The notes beneath the pieces were generated by a model, which saw only the letters and a program-made list of their open reading frames with translations, made no database searches and had not been told where the DNA came from. This document shows positions 9,988-17,991 of a stretch of DNA of 64,000 nucleotides, in pieces. Source of the stretch: Bacteroidota bacterium (lineage in GTDB: Bacteria > Bacteroidota > Bacteroidia > Flavobacteriales > Flavobacteriaceae); contig CANFJB010000002.1 of assembly GCA_947447375.1 (NCBI GenBank), positions 186,001 through 250,000 on the forward strand, given 5' to 3'. The position numbers and the translations under genes were made by a program. Position 1 is the stretch's first letter, and every line of letters begins with the position of its first letter.

Positions 9988-10467
9988 TTATATTTTGTTT
10001 TTCTCTAAAAAAGCGTCAATTCCTTTTTCGTCCATTTGGGCCACTAGCCAATCTTTAAAAACTTTAGCACCCGATTTTTCGTAAAATTCAATCGCAGGTG
10101 CATTCCAATCCAATACATTCCATTCAATTCTTCGAACTCCATCACATTTGCCTTGAGCAATAACCTCGGAATACAATTTGAATCCCAAACCAGCACCTCG
10201 TTTTTCTTCCTTTACAATCAAATCTTCAAGGTGTATTGTCTTGCCTTTCCAGGTTGAATATCTGTAATAATACAAAGCCATTCCTACAATTTCTTCGTTT
10301 TCTTCGGCAATAAAAGTATGAAACAATGGGCTTTCGCCAAATCCATCTCGTTCTAAATCGGCAACAGTTACAACAACCGCATTAGGTTCTTTCTCAAAAG
10401 TGGCTAGCTCTTTTATGAGTCCCAAAACCGCAGGCATGTCTTCAATTTTTCCTTTTCTAATGTTCAT
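9988..10467 (-). CDS. GNAT-family N-acetyltransferase (SSAT-like)
   Basis: 159-residue acetyltransferase. Visible family features are the N-terminal MNIRKGKIED strand, the core LEDLIVKEEKRGAGLG with the acetyl-CoA pyrophosphate loop (K-R-G-A-G-L-G), the helix GVRRIEWNVLDWNAPAIEFY and the C-terminal YEKSGAKV. The WNVLDWN..A..FY stretch is characteristic of the diamine/spermidine or thialysine acetyltransferase subgroup, so a small amine is a plausible substrate. It precedes lysC in the same operon, which would fit an amino-acid or amine substrate, but that link is inference. Start supported by the promoter 80 bp upstream. Confidence 0.85.
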   Translation of the reverse strand: MNIRKGKIEDMPAVLGLIKELATFEKEPNAVVVTVADLERDGFGESPLFHTFIAEENEEIVGMALYYYRYSTWKGKTIHLEDLIVKEEKRGAGLGFKLYSEVIAQGKCDGVRRIEWNVLDWNAPAIEFYEKSGAKVFKDWLVAQMDEKGIDAFLEKNKI

Positions 10468-10548
10468 TTAACGATCTTTTGGTGTAGAATTCTTAATTTG
10501 AAACTTCTAAAAAAACAGATTTAAAATTTAAATTGCTTATTATTCAGC

Positions 10549-10556
10549 AAATATAC
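10549..10556 (-). promoter_or_regulatory. -7 element for the GNAT-lysC operon
   Basis: Minus-strand TATATTTG (TAnnTTTG) in the divergent GNAT/fbp intergenic region, 82 bp from the GNAT start. No clear -33 TTG. Confidence 0.5.
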
Positions 10557-10641
10557 AAATCTGACAAACTATCTGATAAATTTCGGTGCATTATCACAAA
10601 AATAACGATATTTGTGGAAAATTAACTACAACGTTATAGTA

Positions 10642-11661
10642 ATGGAACAACGCAATAGAACACTGGGAGAATTTATTATCGAAAACCAAAATTCGTTTCA
10701 ATATTCATCTGGGGAATTGTCCAGAATTATCAATTCTATTCGATTAGCTGCTAAAGTTGTGAACTATAAAGTAAACAAAGCCGGATTAGTAGATATAGTT
10801 GGTGCTGCTGGCGAGCAAAATATTCAAGGCGAAGATCAACAAAAGCTTGATGTTTATGCGAATGAGATTTTCATTCAAACACTTATAAATCGAGAAATTG
10901 TTTGCGGAATTGCCTCCGAAGAAAACGATGAATTTATTACCGTTGCAGGAAATGACAATTGCCATAACAATAAATATGTAGTGTTAATGGATCCGCTCGA
11001 CGGGTCTTCAAATATTGATGTGAACGTTTCTTTAGGGACCATTTTTTCAGTATATCGTAGAGTTTCACCCGTGGGAACCCCCGTTACTATGGAGGATTTT
11101 CTTCAACCAGGAATCAACCAGGTTGCTGCTGGTTATGTAATTTATGGCACTTCAACCATGCTAGTTTATACTACTGGCGACGGTGTGAACGGATTTACAT
11201 TGAACCCTGCAATTGGAACTTTTTATCTTTCTCATCCTAATATGAAATTTGCCGAAAACGGAAATATCTATTCTATAAATGAGGGAAATTACATCCATTT
11301 TCCGCAAGGAGTAAAAGATTATATTAAATATTGCCAAACCGAAGAAGGCGACAGGCCCTATACTTCAAGATATATTGGTAGTTTGGTTTCCGATTTTCAT
11401 AGAAACATGATTAAAGGGGGAATTTACATTTATCCAACCAGCTCAAAATCTCCAAAAGGGAAATTACGGTTGTTATACGAATGCAATCCAATGGCCTTTA
11501 TTGCTGAACAAGCCAGTGGAAAAGCTTCAGATGGATTTACTAGAATCATGGAAATTCAACCAAAAGAATTGCATGAAAGAGTGCCATTTTTCTGCGGAAG
11601 CAGCAATATGGTCAATAAAGCGGAAGAATTCATGCATCTTGCAAAATTGAGCAAGTATTAA
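10642..11661 (+). CDS. fbp: Fructose-1,6-bisphosphatase class I
   Basis: Hydrolyses fructose-1,6-bisphosphate to fructose-6-phosphate in gluconeogenesis (cytoplasm, Mg-dependent). The metal/phosphate signature [12 protein letters not shown] lies at about residues 116-127. Other family blocks are [20 protein letters not shown], the [16 protein letters not shown] block that binds the sugar phosphate, and [22 protein letters not shown] choose the ATG at 10642 (339 residues, usual length) over an upstream TTG at 10612, because that TTG lies inside a promoter-like ATATTTG stretch and adds ten non-conserved residues. Divergent from the GNAT-lysC operon. Confidence 0.96.
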   Translation: MEQRNRTLGEFIIENQNSFQYSSGELSRIINSIRLAAKVVNYKVNKAGLVDIVGAAGEQNIQGEDQQKLDVYANEIFIQTLINREIVCGIASEENDEFITVAGNDNCHNNKYVVLMDPLDGSSNIDVNVSLGTIFSVYRRVSPVGTPVTMEDFLQPGINQVAAGYVIYGTSTMLVYTTGDGVNGFTLNPAIGTFYLSHPNMKFAENGNIYSINEGNYIHFPQGVKDYIKYCQTEEGDRPYTSRYIGSLVSDFHRNMIKGGIYIYPTSSKSPKGKLRLLYECNPMAFIAEQASGKASDGFTRIMEIQPKELHERVPFFCGSSNMVNKAEEFMHLAKLSKY

Positions 11662-11733
11662 TTTACGAATTTTCTTATTTATTATAATTAATCTAAAGCA
11701 AAATTCCGTTCCTATTATTTTCAAAATAATTCG

Positions 11734-11741
11734 TAAGTTTG
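11734..11741 (+). promoter_or_regulatory. -7 element upstream of the HupE/UreJ-like gene
   Basis: TAAGTTTG (TAnnTTTG) ends 29 bp before the ATG at 11771. No good TTG upstream. Confidence 0.45.
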
Positions 11742-11770
11742 ACATTCATTAAATCGCTAAAACATTACCT

Positions 11771-12364
11771 ATGTCGGATTTTTGGATTTACTTCGAAGTT
11801 GGAATGCGTCATGTATTAAACCTATTTTCCTACGATCACGTATTGTTCTTGATTGCATTAAGCGTTCCTTATGTGTTTAAAGATTGGAAAAAAGTGTTGC
11901 TTTTAGTTTCCCTTTTCACCGTTGGTCACACCCTTGCTTTGCTACTTTCAGTTTATGAAATTATAGTTGTAAAAGTAGATATTATAGAATTTTTAATACC
12001 AATCACGATATTAATTACCGCATTTTTTCACTTATTTACAGCTGGAAAATCATCTAAAAATGAAAGCATAAGTGTTATTGGAGTTATCACATTATTTTTT
12101 GGAATTATTCATGGATTAGGATTTGCAACGTATTTCAAATCAATTATTGGCGGAACCTCAGATTCGAAATTACTTCCCCTTTTAGAATTTGCTACGGGAA
12201 TAGAAGCGGCACAGATTATAGTAGTTTTAGTATCATTAATAGCAGCCTATTGTGTGCAAACCCTTTTTAGATTTTCAAAAAGAGATTGGACTTTAGTGAT
12301 GTCTTCATTTGTAATTGGTGTAGTTTTGCCAATGATAATTGAAAGTAAAATTTGGATTAGATAA
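11771..12364 (+). CDS. HupE/UreJ-like integral membrane protein
   Basis: 197-residue polytopic membrane protein with six likely transmembrane segments. The N-terminal GMRHVLNLFSYDHVLFLIAL and later TVGHTLALLLSVY, FFGIIHGLGFA and ATGIEAAQI blocks, with His residues inside membrane segments, match the HupE/UreJ_2 family. Members near hydrogenase or urease genes are thought to move nickel, but there is no nickel enzyme here, so metal transport is a family-level guess. It overlaps or abuts the dCMP deaminase gene, which starts within 2 bp of its stop. It is therefore probably the first gene of an operon with that gene and the CtpA-type protease. Confidence 0.8.
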   Translation: MSDFWIYFEVGMRHVLNLFSYDHVLFLIALSVPYVFKDWKKVLLLVSLFTVGHTLALLLSVYEIIVVKVDIIEFLIPITILITAFFHLFTAGKSSKNESISVIGVITLFFGIIHGLGFATYFKSIIGGTSDSKLLPLLEFATGIEAAQIIVVLVSLIAAYCVQTLFRFSKRDWTLVMSSFVIGVVLPMIIESKIWIR

Positions 12365-12365
12365 A

Positions 12366-12794
12366 ATGGAAAAAACGAAATTAAATAAATACGATAAAGC
12401 CTATCTTAGAATCGCATCTGAATGGGGACAACTTTCCTATTGCAAACGACGTCAAGTGGGAGCCATTATTGTTCGCGATAAAATGATTATTTCCGATGGA
12501 TACAACGGCACACCATCAGGATTTGAAAATTGTTGTGAAGATGAAGAAGGGTTAACCCAATGGTTTGTTCTTCACGCTGAAGCAAATGCTATTTTAAAAG
12601 TAGCTCGTTCAACTCAAACTTGCGATGGAGCAACGCTATATGTTACCCTTTCACCATGCAAAGAATGTAGTAAACTTATTCACCAATCTGGGATTAAAAG
12701 AGTAGTTTATCAAAATGGCTATCGCGACGATTCGGGACTTCAATTTTTGATAAAAGCGGGAATAGAAGTAGAACAAATTTCGGATTTAGATTAA
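12366..12794 (+). CDS. Deoxycytidylate (dCMP) deaminase
   Basis: Converts dCMP to dUMP for thymidylate synthesis. The 142-residue protein carries the zinc cytidine-deaminase motif: His70-Ala-Glu72 (HAEANAI) and PCKEC with Cys98 and Cys101. The SCDGYNGTPSG-type region reads SDGYNGTPSGFENC and CKRRQVGAIIV precedes it, as in ComEB-like dCMP deaminases. The ATG at 12366 is preferred to one at 12339, which lies inside the upstream gene and adds nine non-conserved residues. Only 3 bp separate it from the next gene, so they are co-transcribed. Confidence 0.93.
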   Translation: MEKTKLNKYDKAYLRIASEWGQLSYCKRRQVGAIIVRDKMIISDGYNGTPSGFENCCEDEEGLTQWFVLHAEANAILKVARSTQTCDGATLYVTLSPCKECSKLIHQSGIKRVVYQNGYRDDSGLQFLIKAGIEVEQISDLD

Positions 12795-12797
12795 TAA

Positions 12798-14372
12798 ATG
12801 AAAATCAACCCCAACTATTATCCTGTTTTATTTTTTGGAACTTTAGCATTAGGAATACTGCTTGGTGCAACTCTTAATTTCCCTCAACAAGGCAATTTAT
12901 CCGCTTCAGACAATCATAGAAACAAGCTTAATAAATTAATTGATTTTATTGATAATGAATATGTTGACAAGGTAAACACCGACTCCATAGTTGATTTAGC
13001 GGCATCCAATATCCTTGATAAATTAGACCCACATTCTGTTTATGTTCCAAAAAGCGAACAAACTCAACTTGCAGAAACCATGAAAGGTGATTTTGTGGGA
13101 ATTGGAGTTAATTTTTATATGTTAAATGACACAATTGCCATTGTAAATCCAGTTAAAGGCGGACCTTCTGAAAAAGCTGGAATAAAATCGGGGGATCGAA
13201 TTTTGTATGCCAATAAAGAAAAATTATTTGGCAGAAAACTAACTTCCGAAGATTTATATTCAAGATTAAAAGGAGAAAAAGGAACAGATGTTGCGCTTAC
13301 CATTTATAGAAAAAGCGAAAATAAAAAATTTCAAATCCAACTACAACGAGATGTTGTTGCTATTGAAAGCGTTGCGGCATCAGTAATGATTAATCCAACT
13401 TTAGGATATATAAAAATCAATCGATTTGCCGAAACTACGCATGACGAATTCAAAAAAGGGTTGTTGCAATTAAAGCAACAAGGCGCAAAATCATTGGTGA
13501 TTGACGTTCGAGATAATGGCGGCGGTTACATGGAAATTGCTGCAGAAATTGCCGATGAATTATTAAAAGACAAGCAATTAATTGTTTTCACAAAAAACAA
13601 AAAAGGTAAAATAGACAAGACTTATGCCACTGAAGACGGAGAATTTGAATCGGGGAAAGTTTATATTTTAATAAATGAAAGTTCTGCATCAGCAAGTGAA
13701 ATTTTAGCGGGTGCAATTCAAGATAACGATCGTGGAACGGTTATTGGACGACGTTCATTTGGGAAAGGCTTGGTTCAACGAGAAATGAATTTCCAAGATG
13801 GATCAGCGGTTCGACTGACCATTGCTAGATATTATACTCCAACTGGGCGCTCAATTCAAAAGCCTTATCAAAAAGGGATAGACGATTACAATAGCGATTT
13901 CGACAAGCGATTGACTAATGGCGAATTGTATAAAAAAGATAGTATAAAAGTCGATTTAAAACTGAAATATAAAACTCCAAAAGGGAAGATTGTATATGGA
14001 GGCGGCGGAATTGTTCCCGATATTTTCGTTCCATTAGAAGTGGAACATGGCGACGAAGGGGTAATTTATTTAATGCAATCTGGAGCGACGGGCTATTATG
14101 TTTTTGAAGAATTAGACAAAAGCAGAAAGCAATTCCAAGGATTGAAGATGGCTCAATTAGTCGCGAAAATCGAAAACTCTGATATTTATTATGAAAATTT
14201 CAAAAAGTATTTGTCGAAAAACGGCTTGGATCTTAAGTTAGAAAAAGACAAAAAACTGGTAAAAAGATATTTAACAGCTGAATTTGTAAGACAATTATTA
14301 GGCGAAAATTATTACTATTCGCTACTACTCAAGGAAGATTCGATGATTAAAAAAGTGCAAACTTTAAAATAA
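12798..14372 (+). CDS. S41 family C-terminal processing peptidase (CtpA/Prc-like)
   Basis: Periplasmic serine protease with a Ser/Lys dyad, 524 residues. Domains in order: an N-terminal hydrophobic anchor or signal (about 8-28), a helical segment with DPHSVYVP, a PDZ domain (about 85-175, PVKGGPSEKAGIKSGDRIL), then the S41 catalytic core (about 190-365) with GYIKINRF, VIDVRDNGGGYM, the nucleophile block NESSASASEILAGA and the catalytic-Lys segment RRSFGKGLVQ. The C-terminal ~100 residues are a charged helical extension. Family members trim or degrade envelope proteins; the substrate here is unknown. Last gene of the HupE-like / dCMP deaminase cluster and convergent with the next gene (10-bp gap). 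Confidence 0.92.
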   Translation: MKINPNYYPVLFFGTLALGILLGATLNFPQQGNLSASDNHRNKLNKLIDFIDNEYVDKVNTDSIVDLAASNILDKLDPHSVYVPKSEQTQLAETMKGDFVGIGVNFYMLNDTIAIVNPVKGGPSEKAGIKSGDRILYANKEKLFGRKLTSEDLYSRLKGEKGTDVALTIYRKSENKKFQIQLQRDVVAIESVAASVMINPTLGYIKINRFAETTHDEFKKGLLQLKQQGAKSLVIDVRDNGGGYMEIAAEIADELLKDKQLIVFTKNKKGKIDKTYATEDGEFESGKVYILINESSASASEILAGAIQDNDRGTVIGRRSFGKGLVQREMNFQDGSAVRLTIARYYTPTGRSIQKPYQKGIDDYNSDFDKRLTNGELYKKDSIKVDLKLKYKTPKGKIVYGGGGIVPDIFVPLEVEHGDEGVIYLMQSGATGYYVFEELDKSRKQFQGLKMAQLVAKIENSDIYYENFKKYLSKNGLDLKLEKDKKLVKRYLTAEFVRQLLGENYYYSLLLKEDSMIKKVQTLK

Positions 14373-14382
14373 GAAATGTTAC

Positions 14383-14991
14383 TTATTTTTGAATTTTGTC
14401 GTGACTTTGAGATTGAATTCCGTTATTCCACATTGTTAGAATATCAGTTGCAACCGCAGCGCCACTGCCCGCAGCAATAGAAAGTTGACTTCTCCAACCA
14501 GCAAGTGTTCCGGCAACATAGATTCCTTGAGTAACCAGATGATCCGTATTTTTTAGTTGGATTCGTTGTTTTTCAGCGACTGCTTTTTTATGTGTTTCCA
14601 CAAATTCCATCAAGCCTTGAATGTAAAAAGTATTGGAATAACCAACGGCAACCACAATTGATTTTGTAGCGTAGGAATTTTTATTGGTTACAACTATAAA
14701 ATTTGGAAATTTACCTTCAATTCGCATTACTTTTTCACCTTCAATTTGATCAATATGAGGATATAATTCCGATAATTGGGTTAGGCTATCTTTTAATAAA
14801 TCACTTCCTAAAGTTCCAGCGGGAATCCCGTAAGCATTATTAAATAAGGCTTCTTGCAGTGAAGATGTTTTTTGATGGGTAACAATTCCAATTTTTTTAT
14901 CGGCTACAAAAGGTTTTTTAACTGCCGACCCTAAAACAAGTGCGCAGGACATTCCAGAAACACCGCCGCCAATAATTAGGGTGTCGTACAT
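14383..14991 (-). CDS. Short FAD-dependent (thioredoxin-reductase-like) oxidoreductase
   Basis: 202-residue flavoprotein of the pyridine-nucleotide-disulfide family. The N-terminal YDTLIIGGGVSGMSCALVL holds the GxGxxG dinucleotide fold and the C-terminal VTQGIYVAGTLAGWRSQLSIAAGSG the second FAD motif with the GD replaced by GT. Thioredoxin reductases are about 310 residues with an inserted NADPH domain and a CxxC; both are absent here, so it is a reduced single-domain form and not a thioredoxin reductase. The ATG at 14991 is chosen over 15018 because the latter overlaps the upstream gene and the GGGVSG motif is normally near the N-terminus. Eight bp after the small membrane gene, likely the same transcript. 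Confidence 0.8.
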   Translation of the reverse strand: MYDTLIIGGGVSGMSCALVLGSAVKKPFVADKKIGIVTHQKTSSLQEALFNNAYGIPAGTLGSDLLKDSLTQLSELYPHIDQIEGEKVMRIEGKFPNFIVVTNKNSYATKSIVVAVGYSNTFYIQGLMEFVETHKKAVAEKQRIQLKNTDHLVTQGIYVAGTLAGWRSQLSIAAGSGAAVATDILTMWNNGIQSQSHDKIQK

Positions 14992-14998
14992 TAGAGAA

Positions 14999-15193
14999 TT
15001 ATTTAGAACGCTCTTCAATTTTTTTAGACATTCTAAAAATTAATAGAATTAATACTGCACAAATTGAGGCTACAATTCCTATTAAAGCTACCGAATTTTT
15101 ACTGTTAAATAAATTCGTGTAATCAAGTAAAGTGATATTAAAAACAATTAGCGCTAAAGCAATAACAACTAATATTGATGTAAAAATTTTCAT
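14999..15193 (-). CDS. Small two-TM membrane protein, unknown
   Basis: 64-residue protein with two predicted transmembrane helices (about 5-24 and 36-55) and a positively charged C-terminus (RMSKKIEERSK), so both ends probably face the cytoplasm. No family recognised beyond small Flavobacterium membrane proteins. Just upstream of the FAD oxidoreductase and downstream of marC on the same strand (38-bp gap). Coding likelihood is good because it fills the gap neatly and has a normal start; the function is not known. Confidence 0.65.
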   Translation of the reverse strand: MKIFTSILVVIALALIVFNITLLDYTNLFNSKNSVALIGIVASICAVLILLIFRMSKKIEERSK

Positions 15194-15231
15194 TCCTGAT
15201 GTATTTAAAACGTAAAAATACTAAAAATTAC

Positions 15232-15807
15232 CTACATAAATAAACCTTTAACATTACTGGCAAATAATTTAACAGCAATAGCGAGAAGTACAATTCCAAA
15301 CGTTTTTCTGATAACGCCCAAACCGTTTTTGCCCAACATTTTTTCAATTTTTGCTGACGATTTTAATACAAGGTAAACTACAATGATATTCAATAAAATT
15401 GCAACTACAATGTTTTCTGTAACATATTGTGCTTTTAAAGAAAGCAATGTGGTCATGGTTCCAGCCCCTGCAATTAATGGAAATGCGATCGGGACAATAG
15501 AGGCCGAACTCGCTTCTTCATCGCGATAAATACGAATTCCTAATATCATTTCTAATGCTAAAAAGAACAATACAAATGAACCTGCTACTGCAAATGAATG
15601 GACGTCAATTCCGATAAGTTTTAAAAGCCCTTCTCCAGCAAATAAAAACACAATCATGATTATTCCAGCCACAATTGAAGCTTTCTCAGATTCAATATGT
15701 CCGTGTTTACTTCTTAAATTTACAATAATTGGAATAGTTCCTACAATATCAATTACTGCAAAAAGCACCATTCCAACCGTTGCAATTTCTTTAAAATCGA
15801 ATTCCAT
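15232..15807 (-). CDS. MarC family integral membrane protein
   Basis: 191-residue protein with six predicted transmembrane helices. The N-terminal region DIVGTIPIIVNLRSKHG, the block LEMILGIRIYRDEE and PIAFPLIAGAGTMTTLLSL match MarC (PF01914). E. coli MarC was first named for antibiotic resistance but that role was later disputed, and the family is now called a putative NAAT transporter. The substrate is unknown. First gene of a likely marC / small membrane protein / oxidoreductase transcript. Confidence 0.9.
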   Translation of the reverse strand: MEFDFKEIATVGMVLFAVIDIVGTIPIIVNLRSKHGHIESEKASIVAGIIMIVFLFAGEGLLKLIGIDVHSFAVAGSFVLFFLALEMILGIRIYRDEEASSASIVPIAFPLIAGAGTMTTLLSLKAQYVTENIVVAILLNIIVVYLVLKSSAKIEKMLGKNGLGVIRKTFGIVLLAIAVKLFASNVKGLFM

Positions 15808-15827
15808 AATATGTCTGATTTAGAGCA

Positions 15828-15835
15828 CAAAAGTA
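15828..15835 (-). promoter_or_regulatory. -7 element upstream of the MarC gene
   Basis: Minus-strand TACTTTTG (TAnnTTTG), 20 bp upstream of the marC-family ATG. No clear -33 TTG. Confidence 0.5.
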
Positions 15836-15910
15836 GTTAATTTGGAAGGAAATTGGCTGTAATTTTCGTTATTATTATATTATTTTATCGGGGCAATTCA
15901 AAACAATAGT

Positions 15911-15918
15911 TATCTTTG
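15911..15918 (+). promoter_or_regulatory. -7 element directly before DUF3109 ATG (possible leaderless transcript)
   Basis: TATCTTTG (TAnnTTTG) ends only 4 bp before the ATG at 15923. If used, transcription would start at or within a few bases of the start codon. Confidence 0.5.
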
Positions 15919-15922
15919 CGGC

Positions 15923-16489
15923 ATGTTTCAAATAGGAAAAACCATAGTATCTGAAGACATTCTTGAAAAAGAATTCGTGTGTAATTTATCTGCTTGTAAA
16001 GGAGCTTGTTGTGTTGATGGAGATGCGGGAGCGCCTTTAAGTCAAGAAGAAACTTTAATTATGGAATCTATTTTTCCAAAAGTAAAACCTTTTTTAAGAA
16101 AAGAAGGAATTGACGCAATTGAAGCTCAAGGCACATGGACTAAAGGTAAAGAAGGCGATTTAGAAACGCCATTAGTTGACGATAAAGATTGTGCTTACGT
16201 AATTTATGACGGAGCAACCGCGCTTTGCGGAATTGAACAAGCCTACAACCAAGGAGTAATTGACTGGAAAAAACCTGTTTCTTGTCATTTGTATCCAATT
16301 CGAGTGAAAGATTTTACCGAATTTGCCGCTGTAAATTATGACAAATGGGAAATTTGTGACGACGCCTGTTCTTTAGGAAAAGAATTAGAAGTTCCGGTTT
16401 ATAAATTTGTCAAAGAAGCTTTAATTCGACGGTTTGGTGAAGACTGGTATTTGGAACTAGAAAAAGTTGCCGAAGAAATAAAAAAATAA
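15923..16489 (+). CDS. DUF3109 family cysteine-rich protein
   Basis: 188-residue soluble protein of unknown function. It starts MFQIGKTIVSEDIL, a conserved beginning in the family, so the start is firm. Cys20, Cys25, Cys29 and Cys30 form a N-terminal cluster (CNLSACKGACC), and further conserved Cys lie in DDKDCAYV, ALCGIEQ, VSCHLYPIR and EICDDAC. This layout resembles the YkgJ-type zinc or Fe-S binding proteins, so metal or cluster binding is likely. The biological role is not known. Stands alone between marC (divergent) and nrdB. Confidence 0.85.
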   Translation: MFQIGKTIVSEDILEKEFVCNLSACKGACCVDGDAGAPLSQEETLIMESIFPKVKPFLRKEGIDAIEAQGTWTKGKEGDLETPLVDDKDCAYVIYDGATALCGIEQAYNQGVIDWKKPVSCHLYPIRVKDFTEFAAVNYDKWEICDDACSLGKELEVPVYKFVKEALIRRFGEDWYLELEKVAEEIKK

Positions 16490-16635
16490 TCACCTCATTT
16501 TTGTTCAATATTTCCCTCTATTCCAAAATATAAAATTCCTAGATTTTACGGGACTTTAAGACTTTTTATATTTTTTAAAACACTGACAATCAAATTATTA
16601 AAAATAATTTTAAAAAATATCTAAGTTGGATTCGA

Positions 16636-16670
16636 TTGTTAAAAACTATTGTAAATTGTGAATAAGTTTG
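16636..16670 (+). promoter_or_regulatory. Candidate promoter of nrdB
   Basis: TTG at 16636-16638 and TAAGTTTG at 16663-16670 (TAnnTTTG), 24 bp apart and about 90 bp upstream of the nrdB ATG. The -7 element overlaps the left arm of the DnaA-box-like inverted repeat. Confidence 0.5.
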
Positions 16671-16698
16671 CCTTTTTTTAACCGCGATTATTCACAAT
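16655..16698. promoter_or_regulatory. Perfect 11-bp inverted repeat holding two DnaA-box-like sites upstream of nrdB
   Basis: ATTGTGAATAA at 16655-16665 and its exact complement TTATTCACAAT at 16688-16698, separated by 22 bp. Each arm contains TTATTCACA (minus at 16657-16665, plus at 16688-16696), which fits the relaxed DnaA box TTWTNCACA. The sites are 31 bp apart, about three helical turns, and the left one overlaps the -7 element. By analogy with E. coli nrdAB, whose promoter has DnaA boxes, this may couple dNTP synthesis to replication. The analogy is inference. No dnaA or dnaN lies nearby, so I do not call an origin. Confidence 0.5.
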
Positions 16699-16758
16699 CT
16701 TTGTAGTTCAGATTTTAATAATAATTCAACATTTTAATTAGATAAAAGTCAACCAATT

Positions 16759-17736
16759 ATGTCATTAGTAGAACCAATTTTACAAGAAAACAAGAATCGC
16801 TTTGTGATTTTCCCTATCAAGCACCATGATATATGGGAATGGTATAAGAAAATGGAGGCTAGTTTTTGGACTGCCGAAGAAATTGATTTGTCTCAAGATA
16901 TTAATGATTGGAACAATAAATTAAACGACGAGGAGCGCTATTTTATCAAGCATATTTTAGCATTTTTTGCCGCTTCTGATGGAATTGTTAATGAAAATTT
17001 AGCAGAGAACTTTGTGAATGAAGTTCAATATGCTGAAGCAAAATTCTTCTATGGGTTCCAAATTATGATGGAGAACATTCATAGCGAAACGTATTCGCTA
17101 TTAATTGACACTTACGTAAAAGACGAATCAGAAAGAGATGAGTTATTCAACGCTTTAGAAGTTTTTCCTGCGATTAAGAAAAAAGCAGATTGGGCTTTAA
17201 AATGGATTGAATCTGATTCTTTTGCAGAAAGATTAATTGCTTTTGCAGCTGTTGAAGGAATTTTCTTTTCGGGAGCATTTTGTTCAATTTACTGGTTGAA
17301 AAAACGTGGTTTAATGCCGGGATTAACCTTTTCAAATGAGTTAATTTCTCGTGACGAAGGAGTTCACTGTGACTTTGCAGTGCATTTACACAACCACCAT
17401 TTAGTAAATAAAGTACCTAAATCTAGAATTCGTGAGATTATTGTGGACGCTTTAAATATTGAAAGAGAGTTTATTACTGAATCGCTACCTGTAAGTTTAA
17501 TTGGTATGAATGCCGCTTTAATGACTCAATATTTAGAGTTTGTTGCAGACCGATTATTAGTTGAATTAGGTTGCGATAGAGAATACAACACCTCAAATCC
17601 TTTTGATTTTATGGATATGATTTCCCTTCAAGGAAAAACCAATTTCTTCGAAAAGAAAGTGGCAGAATATCAAAAATCAGGAGTGATGAATACCGATTCT
17701 CAAGCTCAAAAAATTAGTTTCGACGCTGATTTTTAA
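16759..17736 (+). CDS. nrdB: Ribonucleoside-diphosphate reductase class Ia, beta subunit
   Basis: Radical-generating small subunit that, with NrdA, makes deoxyribonucleotides. The 325-residue ferritin-like protein has the expected metal ligands: Asp43 (EEIDLS), Glu105 and His108 (ENIHSETY), and the later pairs in [10 protein letters not shown] and RDEGVHCDF. Tyr112, four residues after His108, is the radical tyrosine position, so this is a tyrosyl-radical class Ia enzyme and not a class Ic type. The C-terminus ends SFDADF, the tail that binds NrdA. No ATP-cone on this subunit. The gene precedes nrdA, the reverse of E. coli order, with a 255-bp spacer containing a dispersed repeat. Confidence 0.97.
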   Translation: MSLVEPILQENKNRFVIFPIKHHDIWEWYKKMEASFWTAEEIDLSQDINDWNNKLNDEERYFIKHILAFFAASDGIVNENLAENFVNEVQYAEAKFFYGFQIMMENIHSETYSLLIDTYVKDESERDELFNALEVFPAIKKKADWALKWIESDSFAERLIAFAAVEGIFFSGAFCSIYWLKKRGLMPGLTFSNELISRDEGVHCDFAVHLHNHHLVNKVPKSRIREIIVDALNIEREFITESLPVSLIGMNAALMTQYLEFVADRLLVELGCDREYNTSNPFDFMDMISLQGKTNFFEKKVAEYQKSGVMNTDSQAQKISFDADF

Positions 17737-17810
17737 TATAAAAATTCTAAACCATTCAAAGTTCCATTTTTGGAATGATTATTCGAAATTACCAATGCAT
17801 CTGTAGCTTT

Positions 17811-17915
17811 TAGCCCAGATAGTAATGGAAATCCCACGGTTTTTAGCGTGGATTGCAATGGATAGCTGGATACGAGCGCAGCGAACTGACGAAGTAAATA
17901 GCTCCAAAAAATAAA
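17811..17915 (+). repeat. Dispersed palindromic repeat, family A copy 1
   Basis: Starts TAGCCCAGATAG and ends AATAGCTCC. The core is AAATCCCACG-GTTTTTAG-CGTGGATT, a hairpin-forming segment. It matches copies at 39540-39632 (minus) and 55848-55990. It occupies most of the nrdB-nrdA spacer. A short hairpin ACTGAA-AAAA-GTTCAGT follows near 17925. Confidence 0.7.
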
Positions 17916-17991
17916 TACTGAAAAAAGTTCAGTATCATTACAAATAACCAAAACAGCGAAGGGATTTTCTGTTTTAAAAAATTAAAAAATT

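Noticed and set aside
10612-10641. TTG start extending fbp by 10 residues
   Set aside because: The TTG is part of a promoter-like ATATTTG and the added residues are not conserved.
16655-16698. Possible replication origin
   Set aside because: Only two DnaA-box-like sites, no dnaA/dnaN or AT-rich unwinding array; promoter regulation is simpler.
17733-17951. 72-residue minus ORF between nrdB and nrdA
   Set aside because: Reads through the dispersed repeat; no protein features.
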